Shown: piece after piece, positions 11,601 to 22,731 of the stretch
Position numbering within the stretch: position 1 is the first letter of the stretch
Layout of the letters: each line of letters opens with the position of its first letter
NCBI GenBank assembly: GCA_947650285.1
Contig: CANTFL010000226.1
Location: 372,001 to 436,000, forward strand
Source: Hyaloperonospora brassicae
Taxonomy: Eukaryota; Oomycota; Peronosporomycetes; Peronosporales; Peronosporaceae
DNA length: 64,000 nucleotides
Reading direction: 5' to 3'
Program-made: the position numbers and the translations under genes
Notes under the pieces: model-generated
The model's database searches: none
The model's input: the letters and a program-made list of their open reading frames with translations, nothing else
What the model was told of the DNA's origin: nothing

Positions 11601-12060
11601 CAACCAGCCACTGGATGATCTTGCAGCACAACTCACGGAGCGAAGACGCCTGCAGGTGGAGCTTGCCTCAGTTAAGGCTGATGCGACAAAAACAACTCAC
11701 GAATTGGCAGAACTCAAACGCCTCTTCGACGGTGGTGGTGACAAGATCAAGGGTAGCAAGCGTCTTGTAGCTCGGAACAACGAGCTGCTGCGCACTGTGC
11801 AGCAGCTGAACGAATCCCTGAGTGAAGCCAGAGACCAAGTCGATGCAGTCAAGAAAGTCAACAGCTCTCTCGCCTTCCGTCTTCATCGTCTGCAACCGGA
11901 CGCTCGTGGTGGCATTGTCGAATGTGTGCCTTCCTCTCCTTCGACCAGTTTTCCGGCTTTCTCGTCCGGCGATGAAGACGGCGACGACGACGAGGAGGAA
12001 GAGGATGAAGAGCTCCAAGATGGCATTGCCGCCTTTCGACGGTCACTGACGAGACGGTGA
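8651..12060 (+). CDS. PDZ-domain and coiled-coil protein (two exons or frameshifted)
   Basis: The start is ATG 8651 in context CCGCCATGG. The N-terminal ~150 residues are low-complexity Ser/Pro/Ala. A PDZ domain follows at about 9205-9475 (GPLFVDLLSRDDG, then VFPGDELVAINDVNVTSMVF). Around 9900-10085 there is a block with WFRKTP...PYFPSVDDVGAIL, reminiscent of AIR9-type A9 repeats. From ~10990 to ~11870 it is a long coiled coil (heptad-rich, Q/E/K/L), and the end is acidic (DEDGDDDEEEEDEE). The first frame runs to 10363 and the second starts before 10324. A phase-0 GT-AG intron at 10262-10323 (62 nt) would join them; a one-base shift near 10285 is the alternative. Likely a cytoplasmic scaffold. 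Duplicated at 62260-64000. Confidence 0.65.
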
Positions 12061-13292
12061 GGAGTTCCTGACCCCTTTATGCAGAGTGACGATCGCAGCC
12101 AGCGGATGTTACGGCAGCCAACAGCTCCACGACTAGCAAGCTACAAACTCGTGGATACCGCCCATCGCTTGATCGCACACAAATGATGTAGATGGTCGAG
12201 GATGGTCAAGCTATTGCCTCCATTGCCGACGGATTGAGTGCGCTACACGTGCTGCCTGTCACTTTTGTGGATGACAAATGCTGGACTTCTAGTGGTGCAC
12301 ATGACAGTTCCCAGTTGGTGTAGCCCCGTGACGACTGATTGTTCCATGATCAGTACGGGTGTGAATGAGCAGGTCGATTGCGTCTGGCGGTAGGTACATT
12401 CGGCGATGCGTCTGCCTGGCGCATCAGTGCTTTGGTACTTAGAAACGCGCTACTGCTTTGAAGCTCATTTCTGTTGCCGGTGGCACAGATCTGGTACCGA
12501 AGACGTCAGTGGTTGTCCAGCAGGACCGTGTCTTGCTGGTACTGTTTCAGACGTCCATTGTCGACATGTACAGGTCGTCCAAATGGCTAGTTATTGGAAG
12601 ATGGGGAAGCAGCGCCAAAGTCATTGCAGCGTCCTGCTAATGCCAACTTTGGCGGACCCCGTTTCGAGCAACATCAAGCACAATGCATTGCACCCGTCCA
12701 TCGAGTGATGACGCACTCGCTCATGCAGCGCAGCTTTGTAATCGAATTTCATTTGCTATTCTCGTTTGCGTCGTTGCTGCATGTGGTTTGCATGATGCGT
12801 TGATGTTGAACACGATACCACAGTGACAGCACTACATATCGTGCACATGGCGCTGTGTTTATCTCCGTTGCTTCCGTCCTATTCCTTGCGCTCGTAACCT
12901 GAGTACTGACTACAAAGCGGGCTCGGACTGCTCACTGTTGAGCTTAACCAGTATTTACTGACCTTCTCTGCCACGTCTGTCTCGACGTATCGAATCAAAG
13001 CTGTGATGCAGTACAGGCAATCGAGACTTGACGACGCTGCGACGACTTGACGGGATTCGAAAGAAATGCAGACTCTTTTCTAAGTCTGTACCCAAATAGC
13101 CCGTCGCGATGAATGACCGAACACGACACATTGTGATAGAAGAGCTACGAATCGCACTTTATCCAAGCAAATAGTCCCTTTATGCATGCAAATAGGACTT
13201 GACTCATGCACAAAGTCCTTTCGCTCATGCCTCGAAAGAGGACTGGAATCGTGAATTGAGACATTTCTCTCGTGCGACAACAGCCTTCGAGC
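12061..13292. other. Intergenic interval, possible gene remnant
   Basis: Only short frames. Plus-strand pieces at 12185-12320 and 12458-12640 read like protein but are interrupted and not recognised. The right arm lacks ~42 bp corresponding to about 12464-12505, which would break the second piece. I treat it as non-coding or decayed. Confidence 0.5.
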
Positions 13293-14546
13293 ATGGTGAC
13301 CGTTAGCGAGTCCGCGCGCGAAGGATTCGACGATGTCTTGGGTAGTGGCGGCATCTTTCGCAAGGTGCTCACCGTGAACACCGACGGCATTCAAGCAGGT
13401 AGCAAGTCGCTGTGTTTCGGACGGAATGTCATCATCTGTTTCTATTGTACCTCTTCAGGAGAATATTTGCCACATGGGGCATGTTTTTCTCACTAGTTGT
13501 CGTTTGTATCGATTAGAGTTTGGCGAAGAAGTGGGTATCAAATATTCGACGTGGGTACTCAAATCGAACCAGAAAGTCGCAGCCAATGAGGTTCGAAAAT
13601 TTCGGATCGGGGATGGCGAAGTGGTGCCAGGTACGTCATTTATGCCCGAAAGGGTATCCCTGGGTTGTGCACCTCATGTTTACCAATTCGGCTGTACGAT
13701 GTTTTTGAGACAGCACTTGAGCTGGTGGCCAAGATGATGCACGTCGGAGAAGTGTGTGAGGTGCGTTGCGATGCCCGGTTTGCCTATGGGGACACGGGGC
13801 TGGAACCGCACGTGGCTCCTGGAGCAGAGATGAAGTTTGTAGTGGAGCTCTGCCGCGTGGGTAAAAAGATCACGGCCGAGATGAGTTCTCAGGAGCTCAT
13901 TGTAGAAGCGACGCAGAAGAAAGAGAGTGGTAATCGTTACTATAAGGAGAAGAACTATGAGCAGGCAGCTAAGATGTACAAGCGAGCGCTGAAGTTGCTC
14001 GAGTCGTGGGAACACTCGGAGGAAGATGCAGTGCAGTGCAAAGAGTTGCTAGTGGCGTTGGGAAACAATGTGGGCAACGTGCAGCACAAGCTGAAGCAGT
14101 ATAAGGAGGCGCGGCAGTCGAGCTTGGAGGTGCTGCAGTTCGATGGAAAGAATGTAAAGGCCATGTACCGCATTGGCCAAATCGCGCTGGACCAGAACGA
14201 GTTTGAGGAAGCCAATACGTTCTTGCGCAAGGCAGTGGAGATGGAACCAAGGAATGGTAAAGTGCGTCAACTGCTGGTGCAGCTGAAGACGAAGAAACGC
14301 GACCAGAAAGCCTTGGAGAGGAAGCTGTATGCAAAGCTGGGGGGCAACCAGGCAACGGGAAACGTGGAGACGAGTAAGATTGCTGCGCTGGTGGCACGTG
14401 CCAGGCAGCATCCATTGCTTATCGCTGCAGTGGCGACTGCCATCATCGCGATCCTCATAATTGCGTACGTTGGGAAGTCAGACTACGAGACCAGCAGCAT
14501 CGACGACATCAGTGACGATAACGAGGCGGATCAGTTTGCTGTGTAG
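13293..14546 (+). CDS. FKBP8-like immunophilin: FKBP domain, TPRs, C-terminal membrane anchor
   Basis: A peptidyl-prolyl isomerase-type chaperone anchored by its tail in the ER or mitochondrial outer membrane. Exon 1 begins at ATG 13293 (GFDDVLGSGGIFRKVL...DGIQAG). A GTAGCA...CTTCAG intron at 13399-13458 is likely. The middle reads YRLEFGEEVGIKYSTW...FRIGDGEVVP. A second intron at 13631-13713 (GTACGT...GACAG) leads to LELVAKMMHVGEVCEVRCDARFAYGDTG, the FKBP core end. TPR units follow (KKESGNRYYKEKNYEQAAKMYKRALKLLE and two more) to ~14290, then a transmembrane helix (LLIAAVATAIIAILIIAYVG) and an acidic tail. The join between exon 1 and the middle needs a frame change near the GGGG at 13476-13479 that the simple intron does not provide. 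The same problem exists in the right-arm copy. Confidence 0.78.
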
Positions 14547-17500
14547 CTTTCTGATGCTCTCCTCCACTTTGCTAATCTGCAGCAAACCGTCAATCCTCCC
14601 AGCCGCAAGGCCAGCATGCCATAGAATTGTGCAGCGGAAGGTAGGCGACGGAACATGTGTCGAGCATTACTAGATAGCGCACAGCGAATGTGTTTATAGA
14701 CGCATACCAATTGTGATCGGAAGTTGATGATGATAGAAGTCATCGAATGTGTCGTCGTACAGAACTGCGCAGCCTCATATAGGTCAGCAGTCACTTGTGT
14801 TTAACGGCACTGAAAACAAGAGCAGACCTCCTCGATTCCGCCCTGTATTACGAATGTCCCGCGTTGTCATTTGGTACCAGTGATCCTGTGCAGCATAAAA
14901 CTCAAGCGTCGCTGCCAATTCTACCATTGGATTCAAAATAACACCGACTTCATCGGAAAGGAATGGACCGTTTTCTTTCGCCCATTAGCTGCTGTTGTGT
15001 GGTACGCGTTCCTGCTCTGGGCCAATTGCAGCAGACACAGCTTTTGTGCTACAGGAAATTACCTCGAAACAGTTGTAGCTAGAGCATGTTGCGGTGAGTA
15101 AACACTTGGATCCGTCATTACGAATAGAGCAATTGTTAGCAAGTAGCAGTTCAAAACAAAGCGGTGTCCTCTTAGTAGCCGACCGGGAGTCAAATTCGTG
15201 TGACCTTCTAGCTATGTACGAACTACAGCATCCCACACACGAAGCTCACGGGCCTGATGAATCGCTTGATTGTGATATGTACAGTACAATTCGAATCGAT
15301 GACCATACGACCTTCACAAGGTGTATACTTCGGATGATTCCTTCCTCAATCTTGATCGTCGCCTGCAAGTATCGATGGGCATGACCATGTCAACTTGTTG
15401 CACGACACGGTGGAAGACAAGTCACTTTGTATCGAAGCCGGCACGACGCTTTTCTTCGGAGTAAGTTTTGTCTGAGTTCGATCGACGATCAACCGCTCAC
15501 AAGTCGAGTCGAGGGTGTAGCTGAACGTCCACGATATTCGAGCAATTCGGACATTCGCAGCAATTCACTCATGTTGCCGCTGTCACGTTGTTGCGAGTCA
15601 TCCCTTCTGAGGTCACATAACCCGTCTCTATACAGCGTACGTCGACTGTCTAGTATTCTGAGCGTTCTGAACCACCTCACGGCGAAAGGAATGATACCAA
15701 TCTGAGAGCACGGGTGTCAGACAGGGCATTCAAGACTTTACAATTGCTGCATGCATGCATGCATGTGTGGAGCACTTGTCGCCCAGCAGATGTACTCCGT
15801 CCACCAGACGTGGTCGCGCGTTGACCATCTCATTATTGCCTCATCATGTATCAATCCGCTTAAGGCGACCTTAGAAACAGGCGAATAGGCCCCAAAAGCT
15901 GCGACCAAGAAAGAACGAGATGCGAAACCGATGGAGTGTCGTCAACAGCGATCGAAGTATCCACATTGTGACCATGAGCTCGCTGCGGTCTGATCAAGCA
16001 CTCACTGTGCACGAAGATTGATGTTTGCTTGTTGTCCTGGTCTCGGAACTGACACCAGTCGATACACTTATCGCGGAAGATCGATCGAAGCCACACTGGA
16101 CTTGTGCAATGTTTCCATGCTGCAGTTCCTATCCGGATAAGACGTTGGCTATGGCTGGATGGAGACTAACCATGATGTACATGTGTTGTCAAAAGCAGCA
16201 GCTGACGAACTTTGCTAGAAGCAGTCCAAGCGACTGTGTGCTTTACAAGAACGCTCGAAAGATCGAAGCGTGACCGTTTACATGGACATGGACTGTCGAT
16301 AGCAAAGGACGGCACACCAGATCGAACCCAACAGAAGAAGGGGGAGACAAGTGCTGGACTGACAGCGAAAAAAAAGTGAGCGCATAACTTCCTTTTCGCA
16401 CAAACGCTGAATGATGTGACTTTTGGTGCGAAAAGAGCGGTCTGACGATAACAGCAGAATCCAGTTGCGTATCGTTCATACGCAGTGGCCGTCAGAACAA
16501 GTCGAGTTGGAGCTTTTGTTGAGGGTCATCAGATGCTCACGCTTTCTTCTGCTCATTTTTTTGCACGTGTTTAAGAGTAAGCCGTTTGTCGTGAGACCTG
16601 CTACGTATGTTTTCACCAGCGTATGCTGTTTCCAGGAACCGTGTGAGCTGCACACCAATAGTTTTGGCTGTGCGTCGAAATGTCGAGACAGAGTGAGACG
16701 TTGCAAGTCAAGGCAACTCGCACATACGCTAGCTCTCTTGGCGATCATACTGCCATAGTGGTTCTGCACAACACAGCCGCACCTTTGTTTTCCTGTTGCA
16801 CGTAAATTTGCGGTACTCCAGACGCTTCTTGAGGTTGCGCCAGTGGTGCCGTGGCGTTGACATGAACGGGTGTTGAATGGGAGCGGACTGGTGGATCTAC
16901 GCGGTCAAGCTCGACGTTCCTTCTTTCGTTGTATTGTGGGAACACGGTGCACGAGATAATTGGAATGCTGTACCGCCATCGACATTGCCGTGACGTAGCT
17001 TTTGTCTGATCTGCTGGTGTGTGCCACAGGCAGGGAGAGCTTGGGGAGGTACATCTCTCAATGGAAGCAGTCCCAACGTACGACCCGAGACATGACTGCT
17101 CACAAGTGCGTTCGTAGCATGTCAATGTGACATCGTAGAACTATGCTTCACTGTCACGTTTGCTGAGTTGTGGATTCGCGTCTCACGGACAATGGTGTCG
17201 TTCCCAACGCTCCTTGAATCAGCTGTCCATGCTCGTTCAGGCTTTTCTTGGCCTTTTTCGTAGGCCTGCGTAGTGTGCCCACGGACTGCGTAAACGCATT
17301 TCTTTTTTTGCGGTGACAGGTGTCACCAGCTTGATACACCTCGCAAGGACAGACAACGTCTTGCAGCTGTGCTGCTATTTCTCGAAGAAAAAGAGGCGCC
17401 GACGTCCAAAGCTTTCGTTTCGCTGATTGCTTGTGCCACTACAGCGCTTCGTTCCCCCCACGTTTCCATTTCAGTATCGACGTCTATGGTCTGTTGTGAC

Positions 17501-17905
17501 TTGCACATGATTGCGGTCGTCATATGTGTCACCAATGCTGAGACTTGTTGGTCCAGCAACTTGCACGTCGCTCGTCACTGGCATTATGAAGTGCGTACTC
17601 TTTCGCTCGGGTCGCACAGCTTTCCCTCGAGTCTCTCGTCGTTGAAAGTGACGTGAGCTATCCATTTACGCTTCCCATCATACCGAACATCGCTCCTGGG
17701 AACCGAACGCAGTTACCAACGACACGGCATTGGATGAATTTGCGAGTATCGCGTGCATCGTTTCGATCAAGTGAACCGCTGCTTGATCGCAGTGTCGGCC
17801 TCGAGCTATCTAACACTACAAATCCATCTGCTCGATCAGGCGTAATGACATCATGGTATTGTTGCCACCGACCGCGCACCGCATAACACTTTTCGCCGTG
17901 CAGCT
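14547..17905. other. Long interval without an assignable gene
   Basis: About 3.4 kb between the FKBP gene and the 3' end of ERCC8. It has a short (TGCA)n tract at about 15750-15766. Overlapping minus-strand frames between 17665 and 16745 (the longest 126 codons, 16745-17125) could be exons of a small unrecognised gene. In the duplicate arm the plus-strand frame 15094-15384 differs mostly by amino-acid-changing substitutions, as expected of non-coding DNA. Confidence 0.45.
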
Positions 17906-19498
17906 TCATACGTTATCGCGCAAAATGGGTGGGATGAATTGGTGGTTGGTCGCATCTTGGTCATCGTCGCTCCATGCGTCAGTATCGCCAACCGCAGCAG
18001 TAGCGACGTCAGCAGATCCGCCACTTTTCATTCGCGCGTCGCTGCTGACATCTTCTGGCACGTCAGGATACAAGTCAACGGGTGGCGGCTTCCACTTCAT
18101 GATCAGCCCGTCTTCGCCTGCGGAATACAGCTCTCGTGTAGATTTCCGGTACAAACATGCAGTCACTTGCTGATAATGGGCTGTAGCTGACCCAAGTGGA
18201 ACACCACTTTCGCCAAACACGCGGTACGACGCCAGTGCTCCCTCCGACCCGTTCGGCACAAACACTACCGTCGTCTCCCACGCCCCGCCTTCTTGGACAA
18301 CGGCCATTTGTACATTTCTAGCAGCACGCGGCTGTGCTCGTTGCACGCCGTGGTAGTTCATAAACTGATGTTCACCGGATGCTGCATTCCACAACCGGAG
18401 CTTATTGTCCATGCCACGACTCAGTAAAAACCGCCCATCCGGTGTGTACGCGAGACTCGTTACTCCCCCATTGTGAGCAACCGCTAACGAAGTAGTCGCT
18501 GCAGCATGCGGGTCGTTCCGTTTCGGTCGAAACACTGTCGCCCGCATTGCCTCACGATGACTCTCCACTCTCGATCTCGCTCGCTGTCGGTCGCGACGTT
18601 GCATCTCGGATGCACCACCGCCCCCACCGCCCCCACCACTGCTAACGCGGCGTCTTTTATTCCGTGTAGCAGCAGCAGCAGCAGTCAACGACATGGGCTT
18701 CTCTCGCTGCACGTTCGTGTACAAACTCGAGCGGCCCGGGACACTTGCTCGTCCGTGGCAGTCGAGACACAAGAGACAAGCTGTGGCTCCCGATCGTCGG
18801 ATGTCCCACAGGCGAATCTCGCCGTCCCTCGACCCCGTTACGAGTGCAAATTCACTCGTTGGTGCCCAATCGAGCGTCCAGACTTCGTCTTTGTGACCCA
18901 ATAGACTATGCGCCGTTGCGTGACTCGCAATGTCCACAAGGCGCACTTCGCCATTGGCGGTCGCCGCGGCAACCAATGCGTGTGTAGTACTCACTGGCGA
19001 GAACTTGGCGCCAAAGACTTTCCGTCGTAGCGGAAATGCACTGACACGCGATAGCCGCTCGGCGTCCCAGACAGTCACGTGCCCATCAAAGGAGCTGGTG
19101 ATGCATAGCCCGCTGTCAACGGGGTACCACTCGACCATCGAAATACCCCATTGGAGGCCCTGGGTCAGCGACGGTGCAGGCTGCGCTCGTGCGACCGCCA
19201 TCGGACTGAGCACGTTCGTCGCGTTGTACGTAGGGGCACCCGCCACGTCGGCTCTGTCCAGCGGTTCGAGGTCGAACAGGAGCAAGTGCGACTGGGCGGT
19301 GCCAATCAAGAGGTACCGGTCCTCCGTCGGGTCCAACGCACAGCTCCAGGCGCGCATACCCCGGCGGAAGATGTAGTTGGTCGTCGACGGAGAGTGGTGC
19401 AGCAGCTCGCGCGAGTCGCGCGCGTGCAACGCGTCACGGTACGAGCGGCTCGGGAGCCCAACGCTGCGGTCCACGAGGTACGCGAAGGCCGACGTCAT
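17906..19498 (-). CDS. CSA/ERCC8-type WD40 DNA-repair protein
   Basis: CSA is the substrate receptor of a CUL4-DDB1 ubiquitin ligase in transcription-coupled nucleotide excision repair (nucleus). A single 530-codon exon from ATG 19496-19498. Landmarks shared with animal ERCC8 are MVEWYPVDSGLCITSSFD followed by VTVWD, FSPVSTTHALVA, GHKDEVWTLDWAP, SRDGEIRLWDIR, NKLRLWNAASGEHQFMNY, ELYSAGEDG, and the acidic end DAWSDDDQD. Compared with the usual ~400 residues it carries a low-complexity insertion (Ala run, KRRRVSS, Gly run, about residues 270-300) encoded by GCT and GGC repeats that vary between the two copies. It is divergently transcribed from the LarE-like gene. The duplicate at 54808-56403 differs by about four residues and one Ala. 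Confidence 0.9.
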   Translation of the reverse strand: MTSAFAYLVDRSVGLPSRSYRDALHARDSRELLHHSPSTTNYIFRRGMRAWSCALDPTEDRYLLIGTAQSHLLLFDLEPLDRADVAGAPTYNATNVLSPMAVARAQPAPSLTQGLQWGISMVEWYPVDSGLCITSSFDGHVTVWDAERLSRVSAFPLRRKVFGAKFSPVSTTHALVAAATANGEVRLVDIASHATAHSLLGHKDEVWTLDWAPTSEFALVTGSRDGEIRLWDIRRSGATACLLCLDCHGRASVPGRSSLYTNVQREKPMSLTAAAAATRNKRRRVSSGGGGGGGGASEMQRRDRQRARSRVESHREAMRATVFRPKRNDPHAAATTSLAVAHNGGVTSLAYTPDGRFLLSRGMDNKLRLWNAASGEHQFMNYHGVQRAQPRAARNVQMAVVQEGGAWETTVVFVPNGSEGALASYRVFGESGVPLGSATAHYQQVTACLYRKSTRELYSAGEDGLIMKWKPPPVDLYPDVPEDVSSDARMKSGGSADVATAAVGDTDAWSDDDQDATNHQFIPPILRDNV

Positions 19499-19806
19499 GG
19501 GCGCAGGTGGGTGTCGTGTGCGCCGTTTCTATCGACGAGGTCGTTTCTATATACGACCGACGTGGCTCGTCTATGTCTCGTGTCGCTGCAAAGCGGTCGT
19601 GGTGCCGACCCGAAAGGTAGCAAAGTCGCTGGCTCTTTTTTCTCCCTTTTGTCTTTTTGTTTATTTTACATCGCCCCCCCCTTGTCACAAATGCGCTATC
19701 GTAATTTATTCGACGCCACAAATAGAGCGAATTGGTCACTCACGTGGAGCCAAAACGCTGTACCCATGACTCAAAAAGGCCTCACCACCCACCCAACTCT
19801 CGGGCA
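19499..19806. promoter_or_regulatory. Bidirectional promoter between ERCC8 and LarE-like gene
   Basis: Head-to-head start codons only 308 bp apart. It contains copies of CGTTTCTATCGACGAGG-type repeats next to the ERCC8 start and a T-rich stretch at about 19630-19680. The repeat is expanded in the right-arm copy. Confidence 0.55.
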
Positions 19807-21043
19807 ATGCTCGTGTCGACAGTCGATCGTCTACTGCGCCTTGTGGCCTCGCGGGGGGCTCGAGCTCTGGGTGCCCAGTGCACAGCGCAGCCAATCAACA
19901 ACGTCGTGGCGTTCTCAGGTGGCGTCGACTCGTCGCTCGCGGCTGCGCTGGTGCACCGCGTGTTCCCAGCGACAAGCGCTGCGTGTATTGGAGTATCGGC
20001 GGCTTTGTCGGAGGCGCAATTGCAACAAGCGCGGGACGTGGCGGCCGTCATTGGTGTCGCACTATGGGAATGTGGTACCAATGAAGGTCAAGTGGAGACG
20101 TATGTGGCCAACAAGGGCAGAAGCTGCTATTATTGCAAGACGACGCTGTACGCCAAGCTAGAGCAGGTGGCAGCGTTCGTGGCCAAGGAAGCGCAGCGTC
20201 GAGCGATGGGCGGAAGCGACAAACACTGGGAGGCATGTGCGAAGCCCGTGCTGTATAATGGCACGAACGCGGACGACCAACTGGACCCTACTAGAGTGGG
20301 TAAGTGCTTGTTGGTAGCAAGCAGCAGGAGGGATAAACAGGTAGCTCATTGTTGTTGTGGTGCCAATTGGCTGTTGGTAACAGGGCTGGTCGCGGCTTCC
20401 GAGTTTAACGTGGTGAGTCCATTGAGTGAGCTGACGAAGCAAGAAGTGAGAGACGTCGCCAAGTTTCTGGGATTGCCAAACTGGAACGCTGCGGCGTCTC
20501 CATGTCTGAGATCGAGACTGCAGTTTGGAGTCCGCGCGACGCAAGTGAGTGATTTGAGGGCAGCTGGCACTCGACTAAAACGCTGACATCGGTGTGCGTG
20601 TATTTGTAAAGCAACATTTGCATCGAGTGGAGAAAGCAGAAGAGTTTGTGCGGAAGTTGATTCGTCTTGAGCCACAAAGGAGTATGCGAGTGCGCTTTCT
20701 TGCGGACAACAAGGCTGCCGTGGGTGAGTAGAGCCGAGTTTTTGGATGGTTTGCTGTTTGTTGCCTACCTTTTCTCTTCTGCCATGCAGAGCTGGACACG
20801 AAGGCGTTGACGCAGGCGATTTCTGAGTTTGACGCCATTGACGCTGAATTGCGACGACTGGGTAAGCTCGTCATTTCACTTGGAGTTGTGGTCTTTATTG
20901 GTAATTTTGGGTGGTTTCTCGATGCAGGCTTCAGTGCAGTTGATTTGCGTGCGTTCCGCTCGGGCAGTTTGAGTGGTTACACCGCAGATACTGCAATAAA
21001 GCACAAGTCAGTAGCATCTAGCCAAGCGCGTCATGGTGATTAG
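19807..21043 (+). CDS. LarE-like PP-loop ATP-dependent sulfurtransferase
   Basis: The LarE family (PP-loop ATP pyrophosphatase fold) adenylates and sulfurates a pyridine carboxylate for nickel-pincer cofactor synthesis in bacteria; the eukaryotic role is unclear. ATG 19807. The PP-loop is VVAFSGGVDSSLAAAL; then GRSCYYCKTTLYAKL, NGTNADD, VVSPLSELTKQEVRDVAKFL and SPCLRSRLQFG; it ends GFSAVDLRAFRSGSL. Four GT-AG introns fit the frame: 20300-20383, 20545-20611, 20724-20789 and 20872-20927. They join as RVG-LVAASEFN, ATQ-QHLHRVEKAEEF, AV-ELDTKAL and RLG-FSAVDL. The length of ~320 residues is a little above the usual ~270. The first intron length is a multiple of three, so unspliced RNA stays open there. 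Mirrored at 53228-54464. Confidence 0.88.
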
Positions 21044-21714
21044 GATGAACGGGAGGGTTGTACTTGCCAATTGTCACAAAATCTGTAACGGTGAGTTTTA
21101 TCCTTTCAGCAGCCTCGTAACCTTTGTTGATTAAGAAAGGTCACGATGCGTTTTGTCAACGTTCAACGTGTGCTCGTGATGCAGCTCGTGGCAAAGTGTC
21201 AGCTTTATTCAGCCGCCATTGATCAGTATCGCAAGAATTGTCGACCAATACTTATCGCAGTGAATGAATCGACCGGACCGCGTGTATGGCAACGATGCTG
21301 TAGGCTGTGCACACGACGCACCCATCGAACCAAAATTGTGCTGACGCGACGCGAGAATAGTACAAAGAGGGAACGGACGCGCACTGCAAGGTCGTGACGC
21401 GGAAATGGCATGTGAACGAGCCTGGATGAGGATTGTCTGCTTGAATGACTGGGACTTGGTAGAGCAAGAAAACGCCACATAGGTTGGCCAACAGTCATTG
21501 CTGGCTTAGCTTATGACTGGTAAGGAAGAGGCAACAACCCAGCACAGGCGTGCAAGGTGTTCGTAGGTTGACTCCGGTCACCAGTCGATAGACTCGTGCC
21601 GGCGTGATATGTGCAAGACATGCCACAGGTATTCCTCTGCGACGCGAAAGTCAAGGATGTTGACGAGACACGACGAATCTGACCACAATCATCACGATTG
21701 CGTTGAAGCATGCG
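21044..21714. other. Intergenic interval
   Basis: Downstream of the LarE-like gene. Short frames only, none recognised. Confidence 0.5.
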
Positions 21715-21909
21715 ATGTTATTCGGCAGCGTGAAAAGGAGCATTGGGATTTACATATTCATCGCGGGCATCTGCTGTACGCTGGCGGCAGCAACAAACCG
21801 GAACGAAAACCAAATCGATGACAACAGCTGCATCTCCAACGGGACCCATTCTCACATTCCATTCTCTCGATACTTCAATGCCACAACGGTTGAATCAACT
21901 CTCATGTAG
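21715..21909 (+). CDS. Small secreted-protein fragment
   Basis: ATG 21715 starts MLFGSVKRSIGIYIFIAGIC, a convincing signal peptide to about residue 26. It continues with a short mature part (NSCISNGTH...RYFNATTVESTL) to TAG 21907-21909. The end of this piece resembles the next open segment at 22042-22257 (CNGALATSYWNTSTESTL, then a Cys-rich stretch with CPAGYKCW, WCVSVEDA and DCWDTCEDL). That segment lies inside the LTR starting at 22045. It may be a truncated secreted Cys-rich gene or one disabled by the LTR. A GTAAGT at 21920 could be a donor, but it follows the stop codon. No family is recognised. Duplicated at 52361-52555 with one G-to-R change. Confidence 0.4.
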   Translation: MLFGSVKRSIGIYIFIAGICCTLAAATNRNENQIDDNSCISNGTHSHIPFSRYFNATTVESTLM

Positions 21910-22044
21910 ACTAGCCGTTCGTAAGTCACCTGACAAGTTGACATGTTTTGATCTGAAGAAACGTCGAAGTCGATGGTATGCAAAGTCTAACGCAATTTTG
22001 GTATGCACTCTGGAGCACATTTATTTGGCCGAACATGCTAAATG

Positions 22045-22731
22045 TGCAACGGGGCACTGGCTACTTCGTACTGGAACACCAGTACGGAGTCAACTCTCAC
22101 TGACAACAGTGAAGCTCAGTGCCCTGCTGGGTATAAGTGTTGGAAGTCACATGACATCCGTGTTGAAGTTGAGTGGTGTGTCTCGGTGGAAGATGCACAT
22201 GCAATTAACCGTTTCGCGGACAGGAAGGACTGCTGGGATACGTGCGAAGATCTATAAGATACAAGGACGACTCTCCAGGAACCATGGAAAGATCTTCAAG
22301 CAGTAAGTATCAACCGGACTACCAACGCTAATATATATTTACTTTTTCATTTCCTCTCGGCGTTGCAGGTCTCTTTCCCACAATAAGCACTATACAGAGG
22401 AAGGATAAACAACTTAGGCAAGACTCTAGTTGTAGAAAAAGTAAAACTGTTACTCAATATAATTAAGTCCAATATCTCTTGTTCTCTGTTTTGACCCCAA
22501 CTTAATTATATTAATATAATTAGACATATGATGACGTCCACTCACCACCCATTGCGCGCGTCTAGCAGCGATTGGTGGGTTGATATAGACAATATCAACC
22601 AATGAGTAGACCCTTGGGTTGTCTCAACAATATCACTGTGATTAGTATATTTCTAAAAGAATATTCAACACAATATACTTTATTACCATTTCGCAAAATG
22701 GTAATTTCATGTAACGGTCTACCCCGTTACA
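22045..22731 (-). repeat. LTR, long variant (LTR1)
   Basis: Bounded by TGCAACGGGG and CCCCGTTACA. It matches the 437-bp LTR at 23294-23730 over 22045-22130 and ~22394-22731, with about 255 bp of extra sequence between. The extra part holds a Cys-rich plus-strand frame and an intron-like GTAAGTATC...GTTGCAG. A polypurine tract (AAAGGGGGGTGA on the minus strand) abuts it at 22732, marking it as the 3' LTR of a minus-strand element. The duplicate is 51539-52225. Confidence 0.75.

Noticed and set aside
12406..12708. 100-codon frame in the intergenic region
   Set aside because: Disrupted by a 42-bp deletion in the other arm and no family resemblance.
16745..17125. 126-codon minus-strand frame kept in both arms
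   Set aside because: The arms are near-identical everywhere, so being open in both is no evidence of selection; no motif recognised.
21743..22306. 187-codon frame crossing into LTR1
   Set aside because: It runs across the unique DNA/LTR junction in a frame different from the signal-peptide frame; probably chance.
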